Source of the DNA: Martinezella tropici
GTDB taxonomy: Bacteria; Pseudomonadota; Alphaproteobacteria; Rhizobiales; Rhizobiaceae
Reading direction: 5' to 3'
DNA: 64,000 nucleotides
Assembly (NCBI RefSeq): GCF_003287875.1
Contig: NZ_QMKK01000035.1
Coordinates: 124,001-188,000, forward strand
Position 1 is the stretch's first letter. Every line of letters begins with the position of its first letter. Shown here one piece after another: positions 26,958 to 36,856 of the stretch. The translations under genes and the position numbers were made by a program. Under the pieces are notes generated by a model. It saw only the letters and a program-made list of their open reading frames with translations, was not told the origin of the DNA and ran no database searches.

Positions 26958-29099
26958 CTAGCAAAGCTCTATGATGGCGCAGCCATAGGCGTCGAGCGAC
27001 AGAGTGCCGGATATCGCCTTGCCGTTGTCAAGCAGATCGATCCCGGCCGGGACGTCGCGCAATTCGGCGCGCTGGTCGAGATAGTTCTGCAGAAAAAGCA
27101 GGCGTCGCTCGTCGTTCTGGCGCATCGTCACTTCGACGCCATCGGGCAGATTGCCGACAAGAGGCGCGATTCCCGCTTCCGCAAAGGTTCGATCGGCCAA
27201 AGCATCCGTCAGCTCCGGTGTCAGATAGGTGCCGAGATAAAGCACGCGGCCCTTGCCGACCCGGCGCAGGCTTGCCATCGGCATACCTTCGGCATAGCGG
27301 TTCGACCATGTCGCAATCACCTCGACATCATCCGTCACCGTCAGGTTCTCGTAGAAATATGCGGCCTCGATCTCACGGTTGCCGAAAGTGAAGCGGCGAG
27401 CGCGACGATGGGATTCCGCCGGACGATTTGGGGGAATGACAAGCCCGCCCGATCGCGACATGACGTCGAATAGACCCTTGGCGTCGGGGGCTGCCAGGCG
27501 ACCGAAATCCTCGACCTTGACGCCCGTCAACCGCGTCAGCGACGCGCCCGGCGCGGCCTCGCGGATGACATGATTGTTTTCATCACGCGTGCCGGTGCGC
27601 GCGCCGATGACGACGGTGCCGCCGTCCCGGGCGAAGGCCTCAAGCCTCTCGGTCCAACCGTCCTTCCACATCACCCAATGCGGCACATAAAGCAATTTCA
27701 GCCGCGACAGATCGTCTTCCGGATGGATGAAGCCGCAGGCAATGCCGCGATCGTAGCAATATTGATGCAGCTGAACGGCATCGTCCTGTGGGCTCGGCAG
27801 CCCGATCGAATAGGTCTTGTGCGCCTCCTGATTGTCGAAATCCGAGCCGGCGATGCCGACATCCATGCGCACATAGGTACCAAGGATCTTATCCTTGAGC
27901 GTCGTCATCTCGGTCGCGAAGCGCTTGGCTTCGTCGTAACGATGACGGGGCACATCGTCATGATCGATGATGCCCATCCAGTAGATTTCCGCGCCGAAAT
28001 GCGCCGGGCGCCAGCGGAAGAACATGAGGCCGTCGGCGCCGCGCGCAACGGACGACATGGCCATGCGCCGCATTTCGCCCGGCTCCGGCGTCAGCGTACA
28101 GAAGCCCGGCTGGCTGCCGAACCCGGACTGCTGCTCGGGCACGATGTAGTTTCCTGAGAACCCGCGGCAGATGTCGAGGTGAAGCGCCTGTACCTTGGCG
28201 TGATTTCCGATGCGCTGGAATTCGTCATAGAGCATCGGATAGATGTCGTAGCCGACGAAATCGAGATCGGTGGAAAACTGTCCGCGAAAATCGATGTCGC
28301 GAAGGCCGCCGAGATTGTGAAAGATGAACCACTCGGGCTTCGTCGCCCGCAGGATTTCCACCTGATCGTGCTGGAAGCGGGCCGTCGCGAAGGCGAGGAA
28401 GCGATGGTAGTCCTGGACATGGCCGGGGCTTGGGAAGGTGGGACCGAATTCGATCGGAAGCACGACCTGGTCGAAATCGTCATAGGCGGTTGCCCAGAAA
28501 TCGCCGCCCCAGGCGAAATTGAGCTTGTCGATGGTCCCGTACTTTTCCGCCAGAAACGCCTGGAACTCCGAAAGCGTCGCCGCAGAGAAGGATTCCGGCA
28601 TGCTGGTGTTGAGCTCATTGTCCGTCTGCCAGCCGATGACATGGGGATGATCGCGATAGTGCTCGGCCATCGCCTTCGTGATGCGCTTGCTGTGCTCGCG
28701 GAAAACCGGGCTTGCCGTATCGGCATGCTGGCGCGAACCGTGGCTCATTATCCGGCCATTGCCATCGACACGAAGGATTTCGGGATGCGCCGCCGTCAGC
28801 CAGCGTGGTGGGGTCGCCGTCGGCGTGCACATGATGGTATCGATGCCGTGGCGCGCCAGAACCTCGATGGCACGGTCGAAGAGATCGAAAGCGAACATGC
28901 CGAGCTTCGGCTCGAAAAGATGCCACGCAAATTCGCCGAGACGCACGACATTGAAGCCGGCTTCGGCCATGCGCTTGGCGTCCCGCTCCCAATAGCCCTC
29001 ATCGACATGTTCCGGATAATGCGGCGCTCCCACAAGAAACCTGTCGGTCTTGATGGTCCGCCATACGGAAAGGTCGGTCTTGCTGCTACTCACTGACAT
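26958..29099 (-). CDS. Beta-galactosidase, glycoside hydrolase family 42
   Basis: 713 residues, usual GH42 length, no signal peptide, hence cytoplasmic. The catalytic domain starts FLVGAPHYPEHVDEGYWERD; the acid/base glutamate is Glu162 in GWQTDNELNTS and the nucleophile probably Glu322 in YIVPEQQSGFG. A beta-galactosidase trimerisation domain (ARDGGTVVIGARTG) and a C-terminal sheet domain follow. Last gene of an operon with an ABC importer, so it should hydrolyse an imported beta-galactoside. AGGAGCC precedes the start, 20 bases after the ATPase gene. Confidence 0.93.
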   Translation of the reverse strand: MSVSSSKTDLSVWRTIKTDRFLVGAPHYPEHVDEGYWERDAKRMAEAGFNVVRLGEFAWHLFEPKLGMFAFDLFDRAIEVLARHGIDTIMCTPTATPPRWLTAAHPEILRVDGNGRIMSHGSRQHADTASPVFREHSKRITKAMAEHYRDHPHVIGWQTDNELNTSMPESFSAATLSEFQAFLAEKYGTIDKLNFAWGGDFWATAYDDFDQVVLPIEFGPTFPSPGHVQDYHRFLAFATARFQHDQVEILRATKPEWFIFHNLGGLRDIDFRGQFSTDLDFVGYDIYPMLYDEFQRIGNHAKVQALHLDICRGFSGNYIVPEQQSGFGSQPGFCTLTPEPGEMRRMAMSSVARGADGLMFFRWRPAHFGAEIYWMGIIDHDDVPRHRYDEAKRFATEMTTLKDKILGTYVRMDVGIAGSDFDNQEAHKTYSIGLPSPQDDAVQLHQYCYDRGIACGFIHPEDDLSRLKLLYVPHWVMWKDGWTERLEAFARDGGTVVIGARTGTRDENNHVIREAAPGASLTRLTGVKVEDFGRLAAPDAKGLFDVMSRSGGLVIPPNRPAESHRRARRFTFGNREIEAAYFYENLTVTDDVEVIATWSNRYAEGMPMASLRRVGKGRVLYLGTYLTPELTDALADRTFAEAGIAPLVGNLPDGVEVTMRQNDERRLLFLQNYLDQRAELRDVPAGIDLLDNGKAISGTLSLDAYGCAIIELC

Positions 29100-29119
29100 G
29101 ATATCAGGCTCCTGAACTA

Positions 29120-30265
29120 TTATTTATCGAGAACTGGCTTGCGGACGGTGATGGTTCGTTCGTCCTGGCCGGAGAAAAGGTAGATTTCCTTGGGATCGAT
29201 GCTGAGACCGATCGGCGCGTCGTTGGCAATGCCGGCGACATGGCCGATCTGTACGGTGATGTTGCCGGTGCCGCTTTCGGAACCGATGCATTGCAGCGCG
29301 CCTGCATCGACATAAAGAATGGTCTCGCGCCCGAGATGCTCGACGAGACGGACTTGGCCGGAAATCGGAGCCCCCGTGGATTGTCCCTCGGCGATAGCGA
29401 TGTTCTCGGGCCGGATGCCGAAGGTTAGCTTTTCTCCCTGCCGAACCGCACAGCCGGGCGCGAGTTCGACAGCCACCGGCGCAAGGCCGGGCGCGGAGAC
29501 GATCACGCCGTGTCCGGAAACCTGATCGACCGTCACCGTGAAGAAATTCATCCTCGGCGCACCGAGGAATCCGGCCACAAAGAGATTTTCCGGATTGCGA
29601 TAGAGCTCCAGCGGCGAGCCCACCTGCTCGATGATGCCGCGGTTGAGAACCACGATCCGGCTCGCCATCGTCATGGCTTCGATCTGGTCATGCGTGACAT
29701 AGACCATGGTCGCGCCAAGCTCGGCATGCAGGCCACTCAATTCGACACGCATCTGCGTGCGCAACGCCGCATCGAGATTGGATAGCGGCTCGTCGAACAG
29801 GAAAACATCCGGGGAGCGGGTAATGGCGCGGCCGATCGCGACGCGCTGGCGCTGCCCGCCGGACAGTTGCTTCGGCCTCTTGTCGAGCTGATCGGTAATC
29901 CTCAGGATCTTGGCGGCACGCGCCACCGCCGCATCGATCTCCGCCTTCTGCCGCTTGGCCATGCGCAGGCCGAAGCCCATGTTCTCGGCGACGGTCATAT
30001 GCGGATAGAGCGCGTAGGACTGGAACACCATGGCAATGCCGCGCTCGCCCGGCTCGGCCGTGGTGACATCGCGGCCGTTGATCAGGATTTGGCCGGAAGA
30101 GATCGTCTCCAGCCCGGCAATCGACTTCAGCAATGTCGACTTGCCGCAGCCGGAGGGGCCGACCATGACAATGAATTCGCCCTGCTCGACGGAAAGATCG
30201 ATACCGCGCAGCGCATGATAGGCGCCGTAGTTCTTATTGATGTGGCGTAGTTCGAGACTGGTCAT
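29120..30265 (-). CDS. Sugar ABC transporter ATPase, MsmK/UgpC type
   Basis: 381 residues. Walker A GPSGCGKST, signature LSGGQRQRVAIGRAI, Walker B VFLFDEPLSNLDA and the H-loop VTHDQIEAMTMA are all intact; a C-terminal TOBE/OB regulatory domain runs from about residue 240. Works with the two permeases at 30324-32059 and the binding protein at 32124-33395. Because the neighbouring importer at 34962-38071 has no ATPase gene of its own, this subunit could serve it too. Confidence 0.93.
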   Translation of the reverse strand: MTSLELRHINKNYGAYHALRGIDLSVEQGEFIVMVGPSGCGKSTLLKSIAGLETISSGQILINGRDVTTAEPGERGIAMVFQSYALYPHMTVAENMGFGLRMAKRQKAEIDAAVARAAKILRITDQLDKRPKQLSGGQRQRVAIGRAITRSPDVFLFDEPLSNLDAALRTQMRVELSGLHAELGATMVYVTHDQIEAMTMASRIVVLNRGIIEQVGSPLELYRNPENLFVAGFLGAPRMNFFTVTVDQVSGHGVIVSAPGLAPVAVELAPGCAVRQGEKLTFGIRPENIAIAEGQSTGAPISGQVRLVEHLGRETILYVDAGALQCIGSESGTGNITVQIGHVAGIANDAPIGLSIDPKEIYLFSGQDERTITVRKPVLDK

Positions 30266-30323
30266 GCTTGTAGGCTCGCAAGGAAGGGAGTGACACGGAG
30301 GGCGGATGTGGCGGAAGGAATAC

Positions 30324-31175
30324 TCATCCCTTCACCGCGCCCATAGTGAGCCCGGCAATGAAATGCCGCTGCATCAGGAAGAACATGACGACCGGCGGCA
30401 CCGCGACGACGATGGTGCCGGCGGAGATCAGGTTCCAGGCCGAAACCCACTCGCCGCGCAGATTGGCAAGTCCGGCCGTGACGGGCTTCACCGTATCGCT
30501 GATGGTCAGCACCACCGCCCAGAAATAATCGTTCCATACGAAGGTGAAGATGAGGATCGCGAGCGCCGCCAGTGCCGGGCGCACCAGCGGCACGACGACA
30601 TGAACCAGTGTCTGGAAAGGCGTCGCCCCCTCCGCTCTTGCGGCCTGAAACAGCTCGTCCGGCAGAGCGGCGATGAAGTTGCGCATGAAAAGCGTCGCAA
30701 AACCAGTCTGGAAGGCAATGTGGAAGATGATCAGCGCTACAGGCGTGTCGTAGAGGCCGATGCGCACCATCAGATCGCGCACCGGGATCATCATGATCTG
30801 ATAGGGCAGGAAATTGCCGCCGACGAACAGGGCAAATACCAGCATGTTGCCACGGAAGCGATAACGCGCCAGCACGAAGCCCGCGAGCGTGCTCAGGATC
30901 AGCACGCCGAGGACAGCCGGCAGGGTGATCATCAGGCTGTTGAGGAAATAGCGCGCCATCGGCGTCTGGGTGAAGACGGACGTATAGTTCTCCACCAGGC
31001 CAAACTGCGTCGGCCAGCCCCAGAGATTGCCGCCCATGACATCCTGCGTCGAGCGGAACGACGTCAGGATGATGGCAAACAGCGGGCAGAGCCAGAGGAT
31101 CAGGATTGCGAGCACGGCAATGAAATAGAAGCGACGCCGCCAGATGGCATCTTCGGCAATTGGGCGCGGATACAT
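30324..31175 (-). CDS. Carbohydrate ABC transporter permease, MalG type
   Basis: 283 residues, six predicted membrane helices, with the EAA loop as ELFQAARAEGATPFQTLVHVVVPLVRPAL split over two helices. The start at 31175 (MYPRPIAED) overlaps the stop of the upstream permease by ATGA. An open frame extending much further upstream in this frame is antisense-free but overlaps the other permease gene and is not real protein. Confidence 0.92.
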   Translation of the reverse strand: MYPRPIAEDAIWRRRFYFIAVLAILILWLCPLFAIILTSFRSTQDVMGGNLWGWPTQFGLVENYTSVFTQTPMARYFLNSLMITLPAVLGVLILSTLAGFVLARYRFRGNMLVFALFVGGNFLPYQIMMIPVRDLMVRIGLYDTPVALIIFHIAFQTGFATLFMRNFIAALPDELFQAARAEGATPFQTLVHVVVPLVRPALAALAILIFTFVWNDYFWAVVLTISDTVKPVTAGLANLRGEWVSAWNLISAGTIVVAVPPVVMFFLMQRHFIAGLTMGAVKG

Positions 31176-32059
31176 CAGGCCCCTCTTTCTTCGATGCGAA
31201 TGATGCGCGTGAGATACCAGGCGATGAATACCGCCATGATCACGAACAGGACCGAGGCGATCGCGGCGCCGTAGCCGAAGCGATAGGAGAAGATCGACTG
31301 CTCGAACATCTGGTAGGCAAGCACTTCGGACGAGCCGAAAGGACCGCCCTGCGTCATGACCGAGACCATGTCGAACGAGCGCAGCGCACCGACGACGGTG
31401 ACGGCGATCGCGATGAAGGTGACCTGCGTCAGCTGCGGCAGGACGATGTGGCGCAGCATGTTCCAGCCCCTTGCTCCATCGACGCGACCGGCGCCGATCA
31501 GTTCCTCGCTGAGATTGTTGAGCCCGGCGAGGTAGAGCACCATGCAAAAGGCGATCTGCGGCCAGAGCGCTGCAATCACGATCGCGAAGGTGACGAAATG
31601 CTCGTCCGACAGGACGGCGGGTGCGGTCGCGCCGAAAAAGCCGAAGATCAGCGCCAGCAGGCCGAGTTGCGGCGTATAGACCCAGGTAAAGACGACGCCG
31701 ACGGCAACCGAAGCCAGTACCAGCGGAATGAAGAAGAGCGACTTCATGAGCCGCATGCCGCGAATCTTCTGATTGACCAAGAGGGCGATCGCCAGTCCGA
31801 GCGGCGGCGCTGCCATGAACATGACCAGCCAGATGATGTTGTTCTTCAGCGAGACATAGAATTGCGGGTCGTTGAACAGCTCGGCATAATTGCCGAAGCC
31901 GATCCAGACCATCGGACTGAAGCCATCCCATTCGTGCAGGCTGATCCAGAGGCTTTCTATCGCCGACCACAGGATCACGATCGAAAAGAGAACGGCCGCA
32001 GGCAATATCAGCAAAGTCGGGGTGAGCCACCAGCGATGGCGGCGCCAAAATGTCATCAT
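31175..32059 (-). CDS. Carbohydrate ABC transporter permease, MalF type
   Basis: 294 residues, six membrane helices, with the inner-loop EAA region ELIGAGRVDGARGWNMLRHIVLPQL. Two consecutive ATGs open the frame after AGAGGA. Partner of the MalG-type permease immediately downstream. Confidence 0.92.
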   Translation of the reverse strand: MMTFWRRHRWWLTPTLLILPAAVLFSIVILWSAIESLWISLHEWDGFSPMVWIGFGNYAELFNDPQFYVSLKNNIIWLVMFMAAPPLGLAIALLVNQKIRGMRLMKSLFFIPLVLASVAVGVVFTWVYTPQLGLLALIFGFFGATAPAVLSDEHFVTFAIVIAALWPQIAFCMVLYLAGLNNLSEELIGAGRVDGARGWNMLRHIVLPQLTQVTFIAIAVTVVGALRSFDMVSVMTQGGPFGSSEVLAYQMFEQSIFSYRFGYGAAIASVLFVIMAVFIAWYLTRIIRIEERGA

Positions 32060-32123
32060 CTTATCCTCTTTCGGTATGGGCAGGCGGAGCGGCAGCCCCG
32101 CCTGCCGGTCGCTGGGAGGAAGG

Positions 32124-33395
32124 TCAGATCTTGTAGATGCGCTTGCGCGTACCTTCGAGCCGCTTCAGGATCGCATCGCGCCGCTCGGGCTTCGCCATGA
32201 ACTCCTGGAAGCCGACGAGGCCGGCCTGGGCCATGTCGGGATCGCTATCGCGGTCGTAATATTGCGAGGTACCCTGCACTGTCTTCAGCGTTTCGACTGC
32301 AGCGTTGACGAGCGGGTCCTTGCTCGGCGGCAGATCGTTGCGGGGCGGCACGTTGCCGCCAGGCTCCAGATAAGGGCCGAGATTTTCCGGCCGGTAGAAA
32401 TAGGCGAGGAATTCGCGCGCGCCCTGCTTGTTCTTGGCATTGGCCGGGATATGAACCGAGTTCAGCGAAAACTCCTCGAAACGGCCGATCTTCGGATCGA
32501 TCGTCGGGAAGGGAGCGAAAGCAAGCTGGTCGAGCTCTTCCTTCGGGAAAGTAGAGCGGACAAAGGCGCCGAGGTTCATCATGCCGGCCTTCTTCTGCGA
32601 CAACAGCGCGCCCGCCTCCTGCCAGCCGAAAGATGTGTTGTTCGGCGTAAAGAAACCTTGCTTGATCAGGGTTTCCCACATGTCGAACACCGGCTTCAGC
32701 GCCGGATCGAGATAGCTCATCTCGCCGTTCATCAACGCCATATGCTTGTCGAGACCGTTTATGCGCAGGTTCATCTGATCGAACCACCCGGCGGCAGGCC
32801 ACAATTCCTTCGTGCCCATCGCGATCGGCGTCAGATTGGCGCTCTTGCATTTCGCGCCATAGGCCAGGAAATCATCCCAACTTGCCGGTACGGCAGTGCC
32901 GAGCTGGGCGAAGACATCCTTGCGATAGAACATACCCCAGAGCGTGCCGCCCGTCGGCAGACCGTATTGCTTGCCGTCGACCGTGACCGAACCGGCCGCC
33001 GCGCCAAGAACATCCTTATACTTCTCTTTTTCGAAGAGATCGGAAATGTCGTCGAACAGGCCGCGCTTGACGAAGGCGCGCATGCGGTTTCCCGAGAACC
33101 AAAAGCAGATATCGGGCGCACCGGCGACCAGATAGTTGCGGATCGCGGTTTTGTGCGCCTCATGATCCATATTGTTGATCACGACCTTAACGCCGGCCTG
33201 CTTGCCGAAATCGTCTGCCATCTTGCGCAGGATCGCCAGTGCATCGGCGTTGTTCTCGTCGGAAATGATGTTGATGTCTTGCGCCTGTGCAATGGCGGGC
33301 ATGGGAAAACCGGTGAAGGCGGCGGCGGAAACCGCTCCCGCACCCTTCAAAAAGGCACGCCGGCTTGCCGGCCTTCCAAGCAAATTGAAAGTCAT
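32124..33395 (-). CDS. Sugar ABC transporter substrate-binding protein with Tat-type signal
   Basis: 423 residues, family-1 extracellular binding protein. The signal peptide contains a twin-arginine motif, SRRAFLKGAG, followed by a hydrophobic stretch and AIAQAQ, so it is probably exported folded by Tat, whereas the other binding proteins here have Sec-type signals. The start at 33395 (MTFNLLG) follows GGGAGGAG. First gene of the beta-galactosidase operon, divergent from the ROK regulator. Confidence 0.92.
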   Translation of the reverse strand: MTFNLLGRPASRRAFLKGAGAVSAAAFTGFPMPAIAQAQDINIISDENNADALAILRKMADDFGKQAGVKVVINNMDHEAHKTAIRNYLVAGAPDICFWFSGNRMRAFVKRGLFDDISDLFEKEKYKDVLGAAAGSVTVDGKQYGLPTGGTLWGMFYRKDVFAQLGTAVPASWDDFLAYGAKCKSANLTPIAMGTKELWPAAGWFDQMNLRINGLDKHMALMNGEMSYLDPALKPVFDMWETLIKQGFFTPNNTSFGWQEAGALLSQKKAGMMNLGAFVRSTFPKEELDQLAFAPFPTIDPKIGRFEEFSLNSVHIPANAKNKQGAREFLAYFYRPENLGPYLEPGGNVPPRNDLPPSKDPLVNAAVETLKTVQGTSQYYDRDSDPDMAQAGLVGFQEFMAKPERRDAILKRLEGTRKRIYKI

Positions 33396-33642
33396 TTGGA
33401 CTCCTCCCGTTGTGGTATCTATCCTCATCCTTAATCAGCAGACCGGACGGAATGCGCGGCGGCCGCCCCCTCCTGCCGCCTGCGCAATGGTCGCAAAAAA
33501 CCTGCCGCCGCAATGCATTTGCACTGCCCGGAACCCTCGGTTCGAGAAACCTTGTCCTATTGCTGACTTCTTCGTGCTTGCGCACGTGCCGGATGTTGAT
33601 CGACAAGTGAAGTTATGCATAAGTCTGAAGCGGACGCAATAA

Positions 33643-33659
33643 TTAATTTACAAAATTAA
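33643..33659. promoter_or_regulatory. Likely ROK operator
   Basis: TTAATTT-ACA-AAATTAA, an inverted repeat of two seven-base arms, 12 bases before the ROK start codon. AT-rich palindromes of this shape are the usual sites of NagC/Mlc-type ROK repressors. Confidence 0.6.
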
Positions 33660-33671
33660 GAAAGAGAAATC

Positions 33672-34877
33672 GTGAGCCTGAAAGGCGACCAGAGCACTTC
33701 GCGAGCCCTCAACCGGCGGCTCATCCTGAACCTTCTGCGGCAGGAAGGGCCGAAAAGCCGCGCCGAAATCGCAACGATCACCGGCCTCAGTCCAGCGGCC
33801 GTCACCTTCGTCATTGCCGATTTGATCGAGGAGGGCCACGTCACCGAAGGCAAGGCCGTGGCCGGGCTTTCGGGCCGGCGTCCCATACCCGTCGAGATCA
33901 ATTATGCCAATGGGTTGGCGATCGGGTTCAAGCTGATGGTCGGCTCCGCCGAATGCGTCGTCACCGATCTTGCAACCAACCCGCTCGCGTCCTGCCGCCT
34001 ATCGCTTGGCGACAACAAGCCGGAAAATGTTGCAACGACGCTGGCCCAAGCCGTGCCCCAGCTTGTCAAGGCTGCAGGGCGCCCCCATGCGCGGCTGGCA
34101 GGCATTGGCGTTTCCATGCCAGGCGTCATCGATAACAACCAGGCCGTCTGCGTGCGCAGCTTTCGTTTCAAGTGGAACAATGTACCTTTCGCATCGATGG
34201 TCGCGCAAAAGGTCAAGGTGCCGGTCTGGCTCGAGGACGACACGAATGCCTATGCCATTGCCCAACAGCTCTTTGGCCCGGGAAGGCACCATCGCAATAT
34301 GGCCGTGCTTGCGATCGGCGTCGGCATCAGCTGTGCCATCATCGTCGACGGAAAACTCTACCGCGGGGCCCATGGCGCAGCCGGCAAATTCGGCCACACC
34401 TTGCATGAGGAGAACGGCCGGCTGTGCGAATGCGGCAAGCGCGGCTGCCTGATGGCCTATTATTCCGAACCCTCCATGCTTCGCACATGGCGCGAGGCGA
34501 CCAATCGGGATAGCAGCCACAACCTCTCCGACATGCTGGAATCAGCAAAGGCGGGAGATGCGGAGGTCAACAGAATCCTGCACGAAGCCGGCGCCGGGAT
34601 CGGCAAGGCGCTCGCCAACCTCGTCAACATCACGGATCCCGAAGTCATCGTCGTCGGCGGCGAGGCCGTTTCGTTCGGCGATGCTCTTTTCGGCCCCCTG
34701 GAAGCCAGCATGGCGGCTCGCACCTTTTTCGCCTCGCCACCGCTTCTGCCCGATTGGGAAGACAATTCCTGGGCGCGCGGCGCAGCCGCCCTCGTCACCC
34801 AGAAATTTTTCGACTTCGAGACGGCCGACGGAACAACCGGAATGAGTGAACCGGCAACGCCAACCTATCTCGCATGA
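33672..34877 (+). CDS. ROK family transcriptional repressor
   Basis: 401 residues, GTG start at 33672 with a weak AGAGAAA site. An N-terminal winged helix (SRAEIATITGLSPAAVTFVIADL, about 29-51, split here) is fused to a ROK sugar-binding domain with GVSMPGVID, EDDTNAYAIAQQ and the zinc motif CECGKRGC (252-259). It is divergent from the beta-galactosidase/importer operon and probably represses it and itself through the palindrome at 33643-33659. Confidence 0.92.
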   Translation: MSLKGDQSTSRALNRRLILNLLRQEGPKSRAEIATITGLSPAAVTFVIADLIEEGHVTEGKAVAGLSGRRPIPVEINYANGLAIGFKLMVGSAECVVTDLATNPLASCRLSLGDNKPENVATTLAQAVPQLVKAAGRPHARLAGIGVSMPGVIDNNQAVCVRSFRFKWNNVPFASMVAQKVKVPVWLEDDTNAYAIAQQLFGPGRHHRNMAVLAIGVGISCAIIVDGKLYRGAHGAAGKFGHTLHEENGRLCECGKRGCLMAYYSEPSMLRTWREATNRDSSHNLSDMLESAKAGDAEVNRILHEAGAGIGKALANLVNITDPEVIVVGGEAVSFGDALFGPLEASMAARTFFASPPLLPDWEDNSWARGAAALVTQKFFDFETADGTTGMSEPATPTYLA

Positions 34878-34961
34878 TCGGTCGCACCTGAGATCCCGTT
34901 CGAGTACCCGTCAATCTGGATGGAAAACCGCCGAAGAGGGTGCATTCCGCAGCGGGCTCGC

Positions 34962-35795
34962 TCAGCCCTTGGTGGCGCCTGCCGTCAGACCGCCCACGAA
35001 CAGGTTCTGGAAAAACAGGAACAGGAGAGCGACCGGAATTGTCATCACCATGGAGGCGGCCATCACCGCTCCCCAATCGGTGTTGAACTCGGTCGAAAAT
35101 TCCGCAAGCCCGATTGGCAGAGTCTTGACCGAGGAATCCGTCGCAAAGCAGAGCGCGAAGATGAATTCGTTCCAGGTGGTCACGAAGGCATAGACGACGA
35201 CAGCCACCAGGCCAGGCGTGGACAGCGGAAGCGTGATGCGGAAGAGCACGCCGAGGCGGGAGGCGCCGTCGATCGTCGCCGCCTCTTCCAGCTCGACGGG
35301 TATCGCCTTGAAATAGCTGGTCAGCATCCAGACGCTGAGCGGCAGGGTGATGATCATATAGACCAGGATCAGGCCCCAATAGGTGTTGACCAAATGCAGA
35401 TAGCGCAGCGTGATGAAGAGCGGCACGATGATCGCCGCGGTCGGGAGCAATTGGCCGATCAGCACGAGCGACTGCAAAAGCCGCCGGCCGCGGAATTCGA
35501 AACGGGCAAAGCCGTAGGAAGCGAAAATCGCCAGGATGAGTGCAAGACCCGTGGAACCGACTGAGATCACGGCGCTGTTCAGGAAGTAGCGCGGGATATT
35601 CGAACTGAAGATGACATTGATATAGTTGCCGAACGTTGGCGCTGCGGGGAGCCAATGCGGCGGCACAGTATAGAGTTCCGGAAGCGTCTTGATCGAAGAT
35701 AGTGCCATCCAGGCGAAGGGGAAGAGGCAGACGGCCATAAGGACGAGCGAGCAGACCGCAATCGTCAGCGTTGCAAGGCGACTTCTCCCCATCAT
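34962..35795 (-). CDS. Carbohydrate ABC transporter permease, MalG type
   Basis: About 277 residues with six membrane helices and an EAA loop VELEEAATIDGASRLGVLFRITLPL. The start (ATGATG at 35790-35795) overlaps the stop of the upstream permease. Last gene of the RraA/dehydratase/importer operon; no ATPase gene follows, and the ROK gene converges on it. Confidence 0.91.
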   Translation of the reverse strand: MMGRSRLATLTIAVCSLVLMAVCLFPFAWMALSSIKTLPELYTVPPHWLPAAPTFGNYINVIFSSNIPRYFLNSAVISVGSTGLALILAIFASYGFARFEFRGRRLLQSLVLIGQLLPTAAIIVPLFITLRYLHLVNTYWGLILVYMIITLPLSVWMLTSYFKAIPVELEEAATIDGASRLGVLFRITLPLSTPGLVAVVVYAFVTTWNEFIFALCFATDSSVKTLPIGLAEFSTEFNTDWGAVMAASMVMTIPVALLFLFFQNLFVGGLTAGATKG

Positions 35796-36649
35796 CGGGC
35801 CTCTCCCGGCCTTGTCGTCAGCACCCTCAGGTAGATCGCCACCAGCACAGCCGCCACCAGAAAGAAGATGACCGATAGGGCAGCGGCCTGATTGAACTGG
35901 AAACTCTCGAAAGCGAGCCGAAAAATCTGGATCGGCGTGATCAGCGTCTTGTTCGCCGGTCCGCCTTTGGTGATGGCATAGATGAGCGTGATCGAATTGA
36001 GCCCCCAGATCACCAGCAGCAGTGTCACCGCCGTGATGACCGGGCGCACCTGCGGCAGCGTCACATGCCAAACCTCTTCCCAGAAATTGGCACCATCGAC
36101 CTTGGCGGCTTCGTAGAGTTCCTTCGGGATCGCCTGCAGGCCGGCCAGAACCATGATGGCCACGAACGGAAACAGTTTCCAGACATTGATGGCGATCAGA
36201 ACGGGCATGACGGTGCCGCTATCGGTCAGCCAGCTGACGGGTGCCGGGATGATGCCGGCGCCTGTCATCATGTAGTTGATGATGCCGAATTCAGTGTGGA
36301 ACATCCATGCCCAGGTGGTCGCCGCAACGATGCCAGGAACGACCCAGGGGATCAGCGTTATCGAGCGCAGGACGGCGCGCCCGGTGAAGTGCTGGTTGAG
36401 CAGAATAGCTGTGGCGGTGCCGAGCACGACCTGAAAGACGATCGAGCCGCCGACGAAGTAGATCAGGTTGAAGAAGGCCTGCCGCGTGACCGGCGGACGC
36501 AGCACATTGGCAAAATTCCGGCCGGTGAAGGCGCCCTGCGAATTGGTGACGCTGAGCAGGATCGTGTAGGCGATCGGATAGGCGATCAGCATGGCCAGCA
36601 CGATCATGGCGGGCAGGACAAACAGAAGACCTGTAGATGGGCGGCCCAT
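35792..36649 (-). CDS. Carbohydrate ABC transporter permease, MalF type
   Basis: 285 residues with the chosen ATG at 36649 (MGRPSTG), preceded by AGGAAAGG; a GTG at 36685 would add 12 residues. Six membrane helices; EAA loop ELYEAAKVDGANFWEEVWHVTLPQV. Works with the MalG-type permease that overlaps its end. Confidence 0.91.
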   Translation of the reverse strand: MGRPSTGLLFVLPAMIVLAMLIAYPIAYTILLSVTNSQGAFTGRNFANVLRPPVTRQAFFNLIYFVGGSIVFQVVLGTATAILLNQHFTGRAVLRSITLIPWVVPGIVAATTWAWMFHTEFGIINYMMTGAGIIPAPVSWLTDSGTVMPVLIAINVWKLFPFVAIMVLAGLQAIPKELYEAAKVDGANFWEEVWHVTLPQVRPVITAVTLLLVIWGLNSITLIYAITKGGPANKTLITPIQIFRLAFESFQFNQAAALSVIFFLVAAVLVAIYLRVLTTRPGEAR

Positions 36650-36690
36650 GGGTCGGCCTTTCCTGTGATGCTGCGGGAATGTCACTCAGG

Positions 36691-36790
36691 GCAATTCCAG
36701 GAAAAGTGCGCAGCGGTTTTCCGCCCGGAATTGCGAGAAAACAAGAAGATGGAGCGGTTCAGAGATTCGGTGAAAAAGCTGAACCGCTCC
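36691..36790 (+). repeat. Dispersed ~100-base palindromic repeat, copy B
   Basis: GCAATTCC at 36691-36698 pairs with GGAATTGC at 36727-36734; a second stem joins GGAGCGGTTC (from about 36761) to GAACCGCTCC (36781-36790). It lies between the binding-protein gene and the MalF-type gene, inside the operon, and so could act in the message as a processing or attenuation structure. Same layout as copies A and C. Confidence 0.8.
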
Positions 36791-36856
36791 AATGTCCATG
36801 GCGCGGGCGGCAGCTTGACGCCGTCGCGTCAAAACCACGTCGCTCAGTCCCTGCCA

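Noticed and set aside
31176-32048. Upstream extension of the MalG-type permease frame
   Set aside because: It overlaps the MalF-type permease gene in another frame; the real start is the ATGA overlap at 31175.
31890-33434. 514-codon open frame on the plus strand
   Set aside because: Antisense to a well-defined binding protein; low-complexity arginine/histidine-rich translation.
35796-36071. Upstream extension of the second MalG-type permease
   Set aside because: Same situation; the overlapping start at 35795 with a GGGAGAGG site is preferred.
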